The position numbers and the translations under genes were made by a program. This document shows, piece after piece, positions 1 through 5,696 of a stretch of 9,644 nucleotides of DNA. The notes under the pieces are model-generated. The model was given only the letters and a program-made list of their open reading frames with translations. It was not told where the DNA came from and did no database searches. Position 1 is the stretch's first letter. Each line of letters starts with the position of its first letter. The stretch is taken from contig CAMWUB010000038.1 of the NCBI GenBank assembly GCA_947177345.1, positions 1 to 9,644 on the forward strand, read 5' to 3'. This stretch comes from an uncultured Ruminococcus sp. (lineage in GTDB: Bacteria > Bacillota > Clostridia > Oscillospirales > Ruminococcaceae).

Positions 1-914
1 GTATAAAAATGTATCAAATCAGTAGTCATACGTGTACCAATATTATATAGTGGTTTCTCAACATATGGTTCAGCAATATTTATTCCTACTACTGTATAAT
101 ATTTTTCGTCGTTTAATGATTCAATAATATAAACAGGTCCACCACTGTCACCACCAGACATATCTGCTACATATGTCATTAATTTATCATCAACATATTC
201 ATTAGATTTAATTAAACCACCACCTGTATACATAAAATGTTTCGTATCATCATTTACATATATTTCTTTTCCCGGTTTTCCTATTGTTTTTGGAAAACCC
301 GTAACGTTTACTGTAGAATAGCTTTTGTCGAAAGATTTTAATGTTACTCCTAATTTAAAATTATTGAAACTTTCTAAATTATCCGATACTGTTATTAATG
401 CATAATCTGAGGTAGGTGTATATTTATTATCATTTTCAGAAAGCGCATTAATAAAATCTACTGGCACATGATATTCTACAGGAGTAGCATTCATTACTTC
501 TTTCCCATTTGAATCAAATAATAAAATTTTACTTATTTTTTGATTATATACACAATGGGCAGCAGTAGCAATTACATGGTCACTAACTACAAAACCAGAA
601 CTCATTTTGTAATATTCTTCATCATAATCAGTTATTATTTTTACAACACCTGATTTAGTCCAGTCTACATATCTTTGGTCTTCTCCAATAACAGCACGTG
701 TATTATTAGAAGAACTTAACTTTGAAAGTGTATAGTCACGATTAGGAATTTTTACACCCGTTTGTGCATTATAAACATAATATTTTATGTCAGAATTTGT
801 ATCTGTAGCGTTGGCACGGTTATTATTTGCATATGAGAGTGAAAGAACAGTTATAAGCATTGCCATGAATACAGCCACACATCTCTTTGCATTGAAAATT
901 TTTATTCTACTCAT
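1..914 (-). CDS. Secreted trypsin-like (S1 family) serine protease, C-terminus cut off by window edge
   Basis: Probably an exported serine endopeptidase of the chymotrypsin/trypsin fold. I translated it by hand: 304 codons are present and the frame is open at base 1, so the C-terminus is missing. Residues 1-36 form a signal peptide (basic start, hydrophobic VAVFMAMLITVLSLSYA, likely cleavage after ANA), followed by a possible short propeptide. The catalytic triad is visible: His120 in TAAHC, Asp170 in TSDYALI and Ser257 in GDSGGP. Asp251, six residues before the Ser, aligns with trypsin Asp189, which suggests but does not prove cleavage after Arg/Lys. The start lies inside the end of the upstream dockerin gene. 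There are two in-frame ATGs (912-914 and 915-917). I chose the inner one because the AGGTGG ribosome binding site is then 6 nt away rather than 3. The overlap implies translational coupling. Base composition is visibly poorer in GC (about 28% in the first 120 bases) than in its neighbours. Confidence 0.9.
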   Translation of the reverse strand, partial: MSRIKIFNAKRCVAVFMAMLITVLSLSYANNNRANATDTNSDIKYYVYNAQTGVKIPNRDYTLSKLSSSNNTRAVIGEDQRYVDWTKSGVVKIITDYDEEYYKMSSGFVVSDHVIATAAHCVYNQKISKILLFDSNGKEVMNATPVEYHVPVDFINALSENDNKYTPTSDYALITVSDNLESFNNFKLGVTLKSFDKSYSTVNVTGFPKTIGKPGKEIYVNDDTKHFMYTGGGLIKSNEYVDDKLMTYVADMSGGDSGGPVYIIESLNDEKYYTVVGINIAEPYVEKPLYNIGTRMTTDLIHFY

Positions 915-1197
915 CATCTTCCACCTCTATACCAAGAAAATGGTACTGTATTATATATGCGTCTATAGGGCTTATAATTCCGTTTTTGTCTACATCGCAT
1001 CTTTCCGGATTTGTTGGCTCGAAACAGCCACTTAGATACTGCAATATATATACTGCATCACCTATAGCGACATTTCCGTCGTCGTTAGCGTCCATATTTT
1101 TATATGGTATTGCTGCTGAAGATACTAAAGAACCACACGACATAACCGCCATGATTCCGGCAACAACAAAAGACGCTAATTTTCTTTTGAGTTTCAT
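907..1197 (-). CDS. Small secreted dockerin-only protein (96 aa)
   Basis: Residues 1-28 are a signal peptide (MKLKRK, then a hydrophobic run ending VSSAA). Almost everything after it is one type I-like dockerin with two intact EF-hand-like calcium loops: residues 36-47 (Asp36, Asn38, Asp40, Asp47) and 68-79 (Asp68, Asp70, Asn72, Asp79). Each is followed by the usual hydrophobic helix (AVYILQYLSG, AYIIQYHFLG). Cys58 and Cys67 could form a disulfide between the two halves. Dockerins normally attach an enzyme to a cohesin on a scaffoldin; here there is no enzyme domain. The start has a strong AAGGAGGAG ribosome binding site and a near-consensus promoter upstream. The 3' end overlaps the start of a secreted protease, so the two are probably made together. 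The dockerin call is secure; the role is unknown (adaptor, cohesin competitor, or partner of the protease). Confidence 0.9.
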   Translation of the reverse strand: MKLKRKLASFVVAGIMAVMSCGSLVSSAAIPYKNMDANDDGNVAIGDAVYILQYLSGCFEPTNPERCDVDKNGIISPIDAYIIQYHFLGIEVEDDE

Positions 1198-1227
1198 AAA
1201 AAACTCCTCCTTTATATAATATTTTAC

Positions 1228-1257
1228 AAGAAATACAATATTAATATTACATTTCTT
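1228..1257 (-). repeat. 5'-UTR inverted repeat upstream of the dockerin gene
   Basis: The 30-nt dyad has outer arms AAGAAAT and ATTTCTT, G-U wobble pairs next, and an AATAT/ATATT inner stem. In RNA it could form a nearly continuous AU-rich hairpin. It lies within a few nucleotides of the predicted transcription start and about 17 nt before the ribosome binding site. It could be a 5' mRNA stabiliser or a protein-binding dyad. The symmetry is plain in the sequence; the role is inferred. Confidence 0.5.
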
Positions 1258-1266
1258 ATTAATATT

Positions 1267-1295
1267 AGTATATCATAATTTCATGTAAATGTCAA
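1267..1295 (-). promoter_or_regulatory. Sigma-A promoter for the dockerin-protease pair
   Basis: On the minus strand there is TTGACA (1290-1295), a 17-nt spacer and TATACT (1267-1272), with a TGA just before the -10 that makes an extended -10 (TGnTATACT). Predicted transcription starts near 1260, giving a leader of about 60 nt. No convincing terminator separates it from the upstream U32-like gene, so some read-through is possible. Confidence 0.85.
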
Positions 1296-1340
1296 TAGAT
1301 TTTATAAAAAATATACAAATTTTTTCACATAAAATATCAG

Positions 1341-2297
1341 TTATTCATTTACTATAATTACATCATTATTACTTAACTGCTTCAGGAACATAAACCTTGC
1401 CTGCTCCTTAAATTCCGGCTTTATCATGTAGTAAAGATAATGTTCCATAAGATTGAACATATCAAAAGTTCTGCCCTCAATCTTGAATTGCCTGAATCCC
1501 ATAGGAACATATTTATTCCATATATCGTCTGGTGTGATATGCGTCCGGAGATTTTTTATATCGAAAATAGTTCGGGTTACACATTTACATTCTGAAATTT
1601 CAATCATTTCAGGGTGTTCACGAGCAAGTTTATCAGTATTGAACGGCATATCAGGATATTTTTTCATATGGTTTGAATAGGCTATCTGTTGCAGACCTAT
1701 AGAACTGTAATGTTCCGAACGTCTTTTACAGGTAGGTTCACAACAGGCATTCACGAGAATTTCACATTTTTCCTTTTGCGGAATTTTTTCCAGCAAATCA
1801 AATTTATTATTGAAATCATAATCAACCACAATTATATGATAATCCTTGTTTACTTCGTTGCAGAGTACATTAATGTCTGTAATTCTCTTGCACGTTGAAC
1901 TGGTAATTTTGTATTTCGGATAATTTTTTCTTATATAGTCCTCAAGAATCGGCGACACTACTATAACTTCGTTCATACCGTTATTGGCAACATTCATTAT
2001 CATATTGCAGAAATCGTCATTCAGATGTTTTTTTTCAAGCATGGGATTTGTGAAAGTAAATCTCAACGGAATACCCCTTTCATTGAAAGCATTGACTACG
2101 GATTTTACAGCTCTCCTGTTACAATAGCCCTCCTGCATACGACCGCCATTCCAGATAGCAGGTGGAAATGTTCCGTATACAGAAGCTATTTCCACACCCT
2201 CACGGAAATATTCCGGATGGCGTTTCAGTAATTCGATAAACAAAAGATTGAACTTTAAATGTCCCGCAAAATCGGGTAAATGAAATTTTACACTCAT
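1341..2297 (-). CDS. U32 peptidase-like protein (possible Fe-S, TIM-barrel fold), function unknown
   Basis: A 318-residue soluble protein without signal peptide or membrane segments. The stretch CEILVNACCEPTC (Cys178 to Cys190), the pair Cys237/Cys239 in ECKC, and FKIEGR (271-276) match the pattern of the peptidase U32 family. In that family, conserved cysteines hold an iron-sulfur cluster and FKIEGR is a recurring motif. Studied U32 members (UbiU/UbiV, RlhA, TrhP) act in hydroxylation of ubiquinone precursors or RNA rather than proteolysis, so a peptidase role should not be assumed. Other regions, such as the GTFPPAIWNGGR segment near residues 42-53, look like a divergent subgroup, and I cannot name a substrate. 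It starts 23 nt after hsdS with a GAGGT ribosome binding site, so it is probably the third gene of the CNNM-hsdS operon. I see no good intrinsic terminator after its stop. Confidence 0.7.
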   Translation of the reverse strand: MSVKFHLPDFAGHLKFNLLFIELLKRHPEYFREGVEIASVYGTFPPAIWNGGRMQEGYCNRRAVKSVVNAFNERGIPLRFTFTNPMLEKKHLNDDFCNMIMNVANNGMNEVIVVSPILEDYIRKNYPKYKITSSTCKRITDINVLCNEVNKDYHIIVVDYDFNNKFDLLEKIPQKEKCEILVNACCEPTCKRRSEHYSSIGLQQIAYSNHMKKYPDMPFNTDKLAREHPEMIEISECKCVTRTIFDIKNLRTHITPDDIWNKYVPMGFRQFKIEGRTFDMFNLMEHYLYYMIKPEFKEQARFMFLKQLSNNDVIIVNE

Positions 2298-2320
2298 AAT
2301 TTTTACCTCACATATATTTT

Positions 2321-3592
2321 TTAAATTTCTTTTTTGCCTGTCACGACTTCATAAATGAGAGATTTTTTATAATCCTCAATAGTTTGAATCTGTCGTTTTT
2401 TGTCTGAAATAATTTTGTCAATTGTTTTGCATTTTTCGTCAAGATAGGTGGAAATTTTTTCCTGCTCCTCAGCTGGCGGAAGTAATACTGGCAAATTATT
2501 TATAAATTGTGACGGTACTCTTTTTAAACCTCCCATACCTGTCATACTATAAACAGCTTTGTGTATAAATCCGCTGTTCTGTAACCAAAAAAATATAAAC
2601 ATACGATTTATTGCATAAGGTCTTATAACATAAAGTTCCGAACTTCCTACCCCTATATTATTCATAATTGCAATATTTCCATTTTCAAAACATGGTGTTA
2701 CTTTTGCAAATACAATATCTCCGGATTCAAACGGCGTAAGCGAATCAGGAACTTCAGAATATTTTCCGGAATTATGAATATAATATCCGTTCTTTATGTA
2801 CTCCATAGGCAGATATTCAATTTCCGTTTCGGCAGAAATTTTTGAAAAATCACAATGCGGTGATAGTTCAGCAATATATTTTAATTTTTTCATTTGCCAG
2901 TGAGCAGGCATTTTACCTATCCATTCAATGCCAGAATCTTTCATTTTAACATCTTTATTAAGACCTTTTGTCACTGTTTCAGTTATAAGGGCTTTTTTGT
3001 ATTCCGCAAGTAAATCTGTCTGCTTTTTAAGTCCTGAAATAATATTGTCTATGTATCCGCATTTTTCGTCAAGGTATGCGGAGATTTTTTCCTGCTCCTC
3101 TATTGGCGGATAAGGAAATTTTGAATTTTTAAATTTTGAATTATTAATACAAGGTATAGTTCCATTATTATCAAATAATGAAATATCAACACATAACATT
3201 ATATAATAACTATAATTTGAAATTATATTATTTGGTACAATCGCCTGACAATTATTATCAGCTCCACATTGAACACAAGTTAAAGTTCGTCTGTTTTTTC
3301 GCATAGCTTCGCCAATTTTAGCAAACAATATACTGCCCTTTGGAATTATTTTAAATCCATTAGCTATCGATTGACTGTATGATAAATAATTTTCGGAAGA
3401 CGTTAAATAATGTCCGGCTTTGCTTATATCACTTGCTTTACATATTGGAATTTCTCCAGAACTATTCCCTTGTAAACGAATATCAAAACCACTGCCTGAT
3501 ATAATTTTAAAATTATTTTTTATTTTGTGTACTTCCCAGTGTTCCGGAATCTCCCCCACCCACTCAACGCCGGAATCTTTCATTTTTCGCAT
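2321..3592 (-). CDS. hsdS: Type I restriction-modification specificity subunit HsdS (orphan in this window)
   Basis: HsdS gives a type I restriction-modification complex its DNA target; each of two target recognition domains reads half of a split site. The 423-residue protein is a clear two-fold repeat. MKDSGVEWVGEIPEHWEV opens the first half and MKDSGIEWIGKMPAHWQM (about 217-234) the second. Each half ends in EEQEKIS.YLDEK followed by a long coiled-coil spacer helix (about 167-210 and 375-420). Variable recognition domains occupy about 28-160 and 240-370. The length is normal and the frame intact. The start ATG overlaps the CNNM stop (TAATG), with AGGTGAT about 8 nt upstream. No hsdM or hsdR is present, which is unusual, so it must borrow them from elsewhere, serve as a recombination donor, or be a relic. 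The first recognition domain is very AT-rich (about 16% GC at 3121-3240, against about 42% in the conserved spacer). Confidence 0.92.
   Translation of the reverse strand: MRKMKDSGVEWVGEIPEHWEVHKIKNNFKIISGSGFDIRLQGNSSGEIPICKASDISKAGHYLTSSENYLSYSQSIANGFKIIPKGSILFAKIGEAMRKNRRTLTCVQCGADNNCQAIVPNNIISNYSYYIMLCVDISLFDNNGTIPCINNSKFKNSKFPYPPIEEQEKISAYLDEKCGYIDNIISGLKKQTDLLAEYKKALITETVTKGLNKDVKMKDSGIEWIGKMPAHWQMKKLKYIAELSPHCDFSKISAETEIEYLPMEYIKNGYYIHNSGKYSEVPDSLTPFESGDIVFAKVTPCFENGNIAIMNNIGVGSSELYVIRPYAINRMFIFFWLQNSGFIHKAVYSMTGMGGLKRVPSQFINNLPVLLPPAEEQEKISTYLDEKCKTIDKIISDKKRQIQTIEDYKKSLIYEVVTGKKEI
2429..2480 (-). repeat. hsdS direct repeat, copy 2 (C-terminal conserved region)
   Basis: This 52-nt stretch matches 3059-3110 at about 45 of 52 positions, 630 nt apart. 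It encodes the EEQEKIS.YLDEK segment of the second half of HsdS. Such repeats are typical sites for homologous exchange of target recognition domains. Confidence 0.8.
3059..3110 (-). repeat. hsdS direct repeat, copy 1 (central conserved region)
   Basis: Partner of the repeat at 2429-2480, encoding the EEQEKIS.YLDEK segment of the first half of HsdS. Recombination between the copies would delete one recognition domain and leave a half-size HsdS; exchange with other hsdS genes would swap domains. Confidence 0.8.
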
Positions 3593-4908
3593 TATTCTGA
3601 ATCACCTCTTATATTTTCCATTTTTTCGGATTTGGTTACACGACAAAGTTCAATTCTATGATGCTTTATCTTAAGGATTTCAATGTGAAGCCCGTCGGAA
3701 TCAACTGAAATTTTTTCGCTGTTTTTCGGAATATTACCCAGTTCTGATATAACGTAACCGCCGAAAGTTTCATTTCTGTCGCTGTCGAGATTTATTTCAA
3801 GAGTATCACATACTTCACCGACAGTTGCATTACCCTGAACAGTCCACGTATTAATGCCGGTCTTCATGACCTTTTCAAAAGTATCTTCTTCGTCGTCAGC
3901 GAACTCGCCGACAAGTTTTTCCACCAAATCGGTTATAGTAATAATACCACTCATACCGCCGTATTCGTCGACGACTACCGCAAAATGATTATCCTTATTT
4001 TTCTTCATATGTGCGAAAAGTTTATCGGCTTTCATATTTTCGTGTACAAAATAAGGTTCACGGACAGCATTTTTCATAATATTTTCATGATTTTTCTTGT
4101 CTGTACGGAAATAGTCTTTAGCGTCCAGAACGCCTATGACATTATCAATACTTTCGCTACAGACCGGAAATACAGAATGTCTTGTCCGGTGGATAATTTC
4201 CTCCCACGTTTCTATGTCGTCGTCTGCCCATAATACAGAAACTTCAGTCCTGTGGGTACAAATCTGACCGGCTGTCATATCGTCGAATGCGAAAATATTC
4301 TTGATAATACGGTTTTCGTCCTCGTCGATAGCACCAGTTTCCGCACCGGCATCTGACATCATTAAGATTTCTTCTTCCGTGACTATTTCCGTAATTTTTT
4401 CCGGATTCACACCGATAAGTTTCAGTATACCACATGAAACTAAATTCATGACCGAAACAAAAGGTCTGAATAATGCCGATATAATTGTAAGTATTCCGGA
4501 AAATCTTAACGCAAGTTTTTCAGGATTATTCGCTGAAAGACGTTTCGGAATAAATTCACAGAAAGTCATAATAAGAAACGTGATTATCAGTAAAATAATT
4601 GCCACTGAAATAATTCCGGAAATATTTTCCGGTAATTTTTTTTCAAGGATTTCTGAAAATTTTCCGGAAAAATTCAGAACAGCTATCCCGATTGAAACAA
4701 ATTCGGAAAATTTTAAAGCTATCTGTACCGATTGCAGAAACTCATCAGGATTATCGACGAGCTTTTTAAGTCGCTGAGCTTTTTTACTACCACTTTCAGC
4801 GAGTTTTTCAAGCCGTGAATCATTCAGGGAAATCAGAGCCGATTCAGCAGTCGTAATGACCGCACATATAAGAATAAATAAAATTTGCAGAATTATCTGC
4901 CATGACAT
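3592..4908 (-). CDS. CNNM/CorC-family (HlyC/CorC) membrane Mg2+ transporter with CBS domains
   Basis: A 438-residue inner-membrane protein with the full domain order of the CNNM (DUF21) family. The N-terminal membrane domain has segments near 4-22, 62-80, 98-116 and 134-163, with the family-like TTAESAL at 19-25 and CEFIPKRLS near 117-125. A CBS pair follows (about 210-335), including HSVFPVC and VVVDEYGGMSGIITITDL at 311-328, then a CorC_HlyC C-terminal domain (about 345-425) with the ETFGGYV motif. Characterised relatives are mostly tied to Mg2+ (sometimes Co2+ or polyamine) efflux or Na+-coupled Mg2+ movement; the direction cannot be read from sequence. The start has GGAGG (4918-4922) 9 nt upstream. 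That site can be paired by a sequence just after a 12-codon leader ORF, so translation is probably regulated. It is the first long gene of the operon and its stop overlaps the hsdS start by one base. Confidence 0.93.
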   Translation of the reverse strand: MSWQIILQILFILICAVITTAESALISLNDSRLEKLAESGSKKAQRLKKLVDNPDEFLQSVQIALKFSEFVSIGIAVLNFSGKFSEILEKKLPENISGIISVAIILLIITFLIMTFCEFIPKRLSANNPEKLALRFSGILTIISALFRPFVSVMNLVSCGILKLIGVNPEKITEIVTEEEILMMSDAGAETGAIDEDENRIIKNIFAFDDMTAGQICTHRTEVSVLWADDDIETWEEIIHRTRHSVFPVCSESIDNVIGVLDAKDYFRTDKKNHENIMKNAVREPYFVHENMKADKLFAHMKKNKDNHFAVVVDEYGGMSGIITITDLVEKLVGEFADDEEDTFEKVMKTGINTWTVQGNATVGEVCDTLEINLDSDRNETFGGYVISELGNIPKNSEKISVDSDGLHIEILKIKHHRIELCRVTKSEKMENIRGDSE

Positions 4909-4918
4909 AATTAAAAAC

Positions 4919-4962
4919 CTCCGTTATAAAAATTAAATAAATTGATATTTTATTCAACGGAG
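4919..4962 (-). promoter_or_regulatory. Shine-Dalgarno-sequestering hairpin in front of the CNNM gene
   Basis: In the mRNA, CTCCGTT (4956-4962) is perfectly complementary to AACGGAG (4919-4925), which with the next G forms the CNNM ribosome binding site AACGGAGG. The loop is 30 nt of AU-rich sequence that may pair further. The 5' arm begins 4 nt after the leader stop codon, so a ribosome sitting at that stop would cover most of the arm and free the ribosome binding site. A run of five U follows the 3' arm, so a weak terminator role is also possible, but the long loop argues against it. The complementarity is seen; the regulation is inferred. Confidence 0.65.
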
Positions 4963-4966
4963 CTAT

Positions 4967-5005
4967 TCAATTATCAGGAATACTGCCGTCGGGGGCATTT
5001 TCCAT
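4967..5005 (-). CDS. 12-residue leader peptide ORF (MENAPDGSIPDN), candidate Mg2+-sensing leader
   Basis: A short ORF, ATG to TGA, lies between a consensus promoter and the Mg2+ transporter gene. It has a near-perfect ribosome binding site, AAGGAGGTG (5014-5022), 8 nt before the ATG, which is better than that of most genes here. The peptide carries three acidic residues and two prolines in 12 positions (Glu2, Pro5, Asp6, Pro10, Asp11). In enterobacteria, MgtL (leader of the mgtA Mg2+ transporter gene) also begins with alternating acidic and proline residues, which destabilise the translating ribosome when Mg2+ is low. The stop is 4 nt before the arm that can mask the transporter's ribosome binding site. 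My model is that completed leader translation opens the transporter gene, while ribosome drop-off at low Mg2+ closes it, which would suit an exporter. Translation and sensing are inferred. Confidence 0.7.
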   Translation of the reverse strand: MENAPDGSIPDN

Positions 5006-5040
5006 GTATTTTTCACCTCCTTGAAAAATAAGTTTAATAT

Positions 5041-5069
5041 ATTATATACCATATAACATTAAATGTCAA
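5041..5069 (-). promoter_or_regulatory. Consensus sigma-A promoter for the leader-CNNM-hsdS-U32 operon
   Basis: On the minus strand there is TTGACA (5064-5069), a 17-nt spacer and TATAAT (5041-5046): both hexamers match the consensus exactly. Transcription should start near 5034, only about a dozen bases before the leader ribosome binding site. A promoter this strong suggests control happens after initiation, in the leader. Confidence 0.9.
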
Positions 5070-5093
5070 GCAAAGGCTCTTACCGAAAATAAT

Positions 5094-5141
5094 AAAAAAG
5101 TTCAATCCCCGAAACAATTATTGATAACTGCTTCAGGGATT
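5094..5141 (-). terminator. Intrinsic terminator after the 119-aa gene
   Basis: The mRNA arms AATCCCTGAAGC (5130-5141) and GTTTCGGGGATT (5104-5115) pair over about 12 bp with two G-U wobbles. GAAC and then a run of U follow. It lies 29-76 nt after the stop of the 119-aa gene and just upstream of the next promoter. The other strand also has a T-rich tail (TATTTTT), but no plus-strand gene uses it. Confidence 0.85.
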
Positions 5142-5169
5142 ATTTTTAACATTCAATTACTTGCATAAA

Positions 5170-5529
5170 TCAGAATTTCTGAGTATAAGGGAAATATCTT
5201 TTATAAATTGTTTTGAGATATAATTGTGCCTGCTCTTTATAAGTTGAATCCTTGTCTGCAAGATATGTTTCAGATGTTTTCCTCAAATAATCTAAGAACT
5301 CCTGCATTGGTACAAACAAATCCGGTGGGTCATAGTCATTGTAGAAACCAACACAGTCAGAATATTTTTTCTTATAGCAATCCTCTCTGTCAGGATTATC
5401 AGGAAATTCAATCATTATCTCACTTTGTTGGTAACCAATTCCTTCCGAAAACAGTTTAAGACCATATAAGAAATTACGTTTACCTTTCATACATAAAACT
5501 GTGAAATAATGGTACATTTTATTATACAT
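5170..5529 (-). CDS. Uncharacterised 119-aa cytoplasmic protein
   Basis: I do not recognise this protein. It has no signal peptide or membrane segment. It is rich in Tyr (16 by my count), Lys, Asp and Glu, with a central DYDPPDLFVP stretch and a C-terminal half likely to be helical (residues about 75-112). The starting ATG has GGAGGAG 7 nt upstream. It forms a single-gene unit with two stacked promoters and a terminator of its own, so its expression is set apart from its neighbours. Small soluble proteins with this layout (acidic centre, C-terminal amphipathic helix pair) include CdiI-type and other polymorphic-toxin immunity proteins. That is only a resemblance by eye; no toxin gene is adjacent. 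Confidence 0.75.
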   Translation of the reverse strand: MYNKMYHYFTVLCMKGKRNFLYGLKLFSEGIGYQQSEIMIEFPDNPDREDCYKKKYSDCVGFYNDYDPPDLFVPMQEFLDYLRKTSETYLADKDSTYKEQAQLYLKTIYKRYFPYTQKF

Positions 5530-5567
5530 ATTTATGCTCCTCCAAATTCTGATTTATCTTAGTAATA

Positions 5568-5596
5568 ATTATACATAAAAACTGTTATATTGTCAA
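5568..5596 (-). promoter_or_regulatory. Sigma-A promoter P1 for the 119-aa gene
   Basis: On the minus strand there is TTGACA (5591-5596), a 17-nt spacer and TATAAT (5568-5573), both exact consensus. The predicted start near 5561 gives a short 5'-UTR of about 30 nt. Confidence 0.88.
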
Positions 5597-5608
5597 CAGA
5601 AAAATTTT

Positions 5609-5637
5609 ATTATATCGCATATTGCGGAAAAAGTCAA
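5609..5637 (-). promoter_or_regulatory. Sigma-A promoter P2 for the 119-aa gene, with a dyad in the spacer
   Basis: On the minus strand there is TTGACT (5632-5637), a 17-nt spacer and TATAAT (5609-5614). It lies directly upstream of P1, and its predicted start falls just before the P1 -35. The spacer holds the small inverted repeat CGCA-ATA-TGCG (5615-5625). The -35 and following bases (TTGACTTTTTC) match the promoter of the double-repeat dockerin gene. Confidence 0.75.
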
Positions 5638-5648
5638 GAAAAAATCTG

Positions 5649-5669
5649 GAAAAAACCGGCGTTTTTATC
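5649..5669 (-). terminator. Weak hairpin after the double-repeat dockerin gene
   Basis: AAAAAC and GTTTTT flank a GCCG tetraloop, with a U-run as the 3' arm, about 30 nt after the stop codon at 5697. The stem is almost all A-U, so termination would be inefficient and some transcripts could continue into the 119-aa gene. Confidence 0.35.
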
Positions 5670-5696
5670 TGAATTTAGTAAGAATATCACCACTTA

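Noticed and set aside
907..917. Dockerin and protease as one gene broken by a frameshift
   Set aside because: The protease has its own signal peptide and a ribosome binding site at proper distance, so two overlapping genes are more likely.
787..1219. Short plus-strand frames opposite the dockerin and protease starts
   Set aside because: They are antisense to genes with clear signal peptides and domains and have no independent support.
1297..1340. A terminator after the U32-like gene
   Set aside because: An ATTTTAT/ATAAAAT pairing exists, but it is weak, all A-U and without a proper U-run after a stable stem.
4301..4777. A 158-codon open frame on the plus strand
   Set aside because: It lies entirely antisense to the well-supported CNNM gene, lacks a ribosome binding site and looks like a composition shadow.
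4909..5040. An M-box type magnesium riboswitch upstream of the CNNM gene
   Set aside because: The leader is only about 125 nt and most of it is taken by the short ORF and its ribosome binding site. The long multi-helix core of the M-box is not visible.
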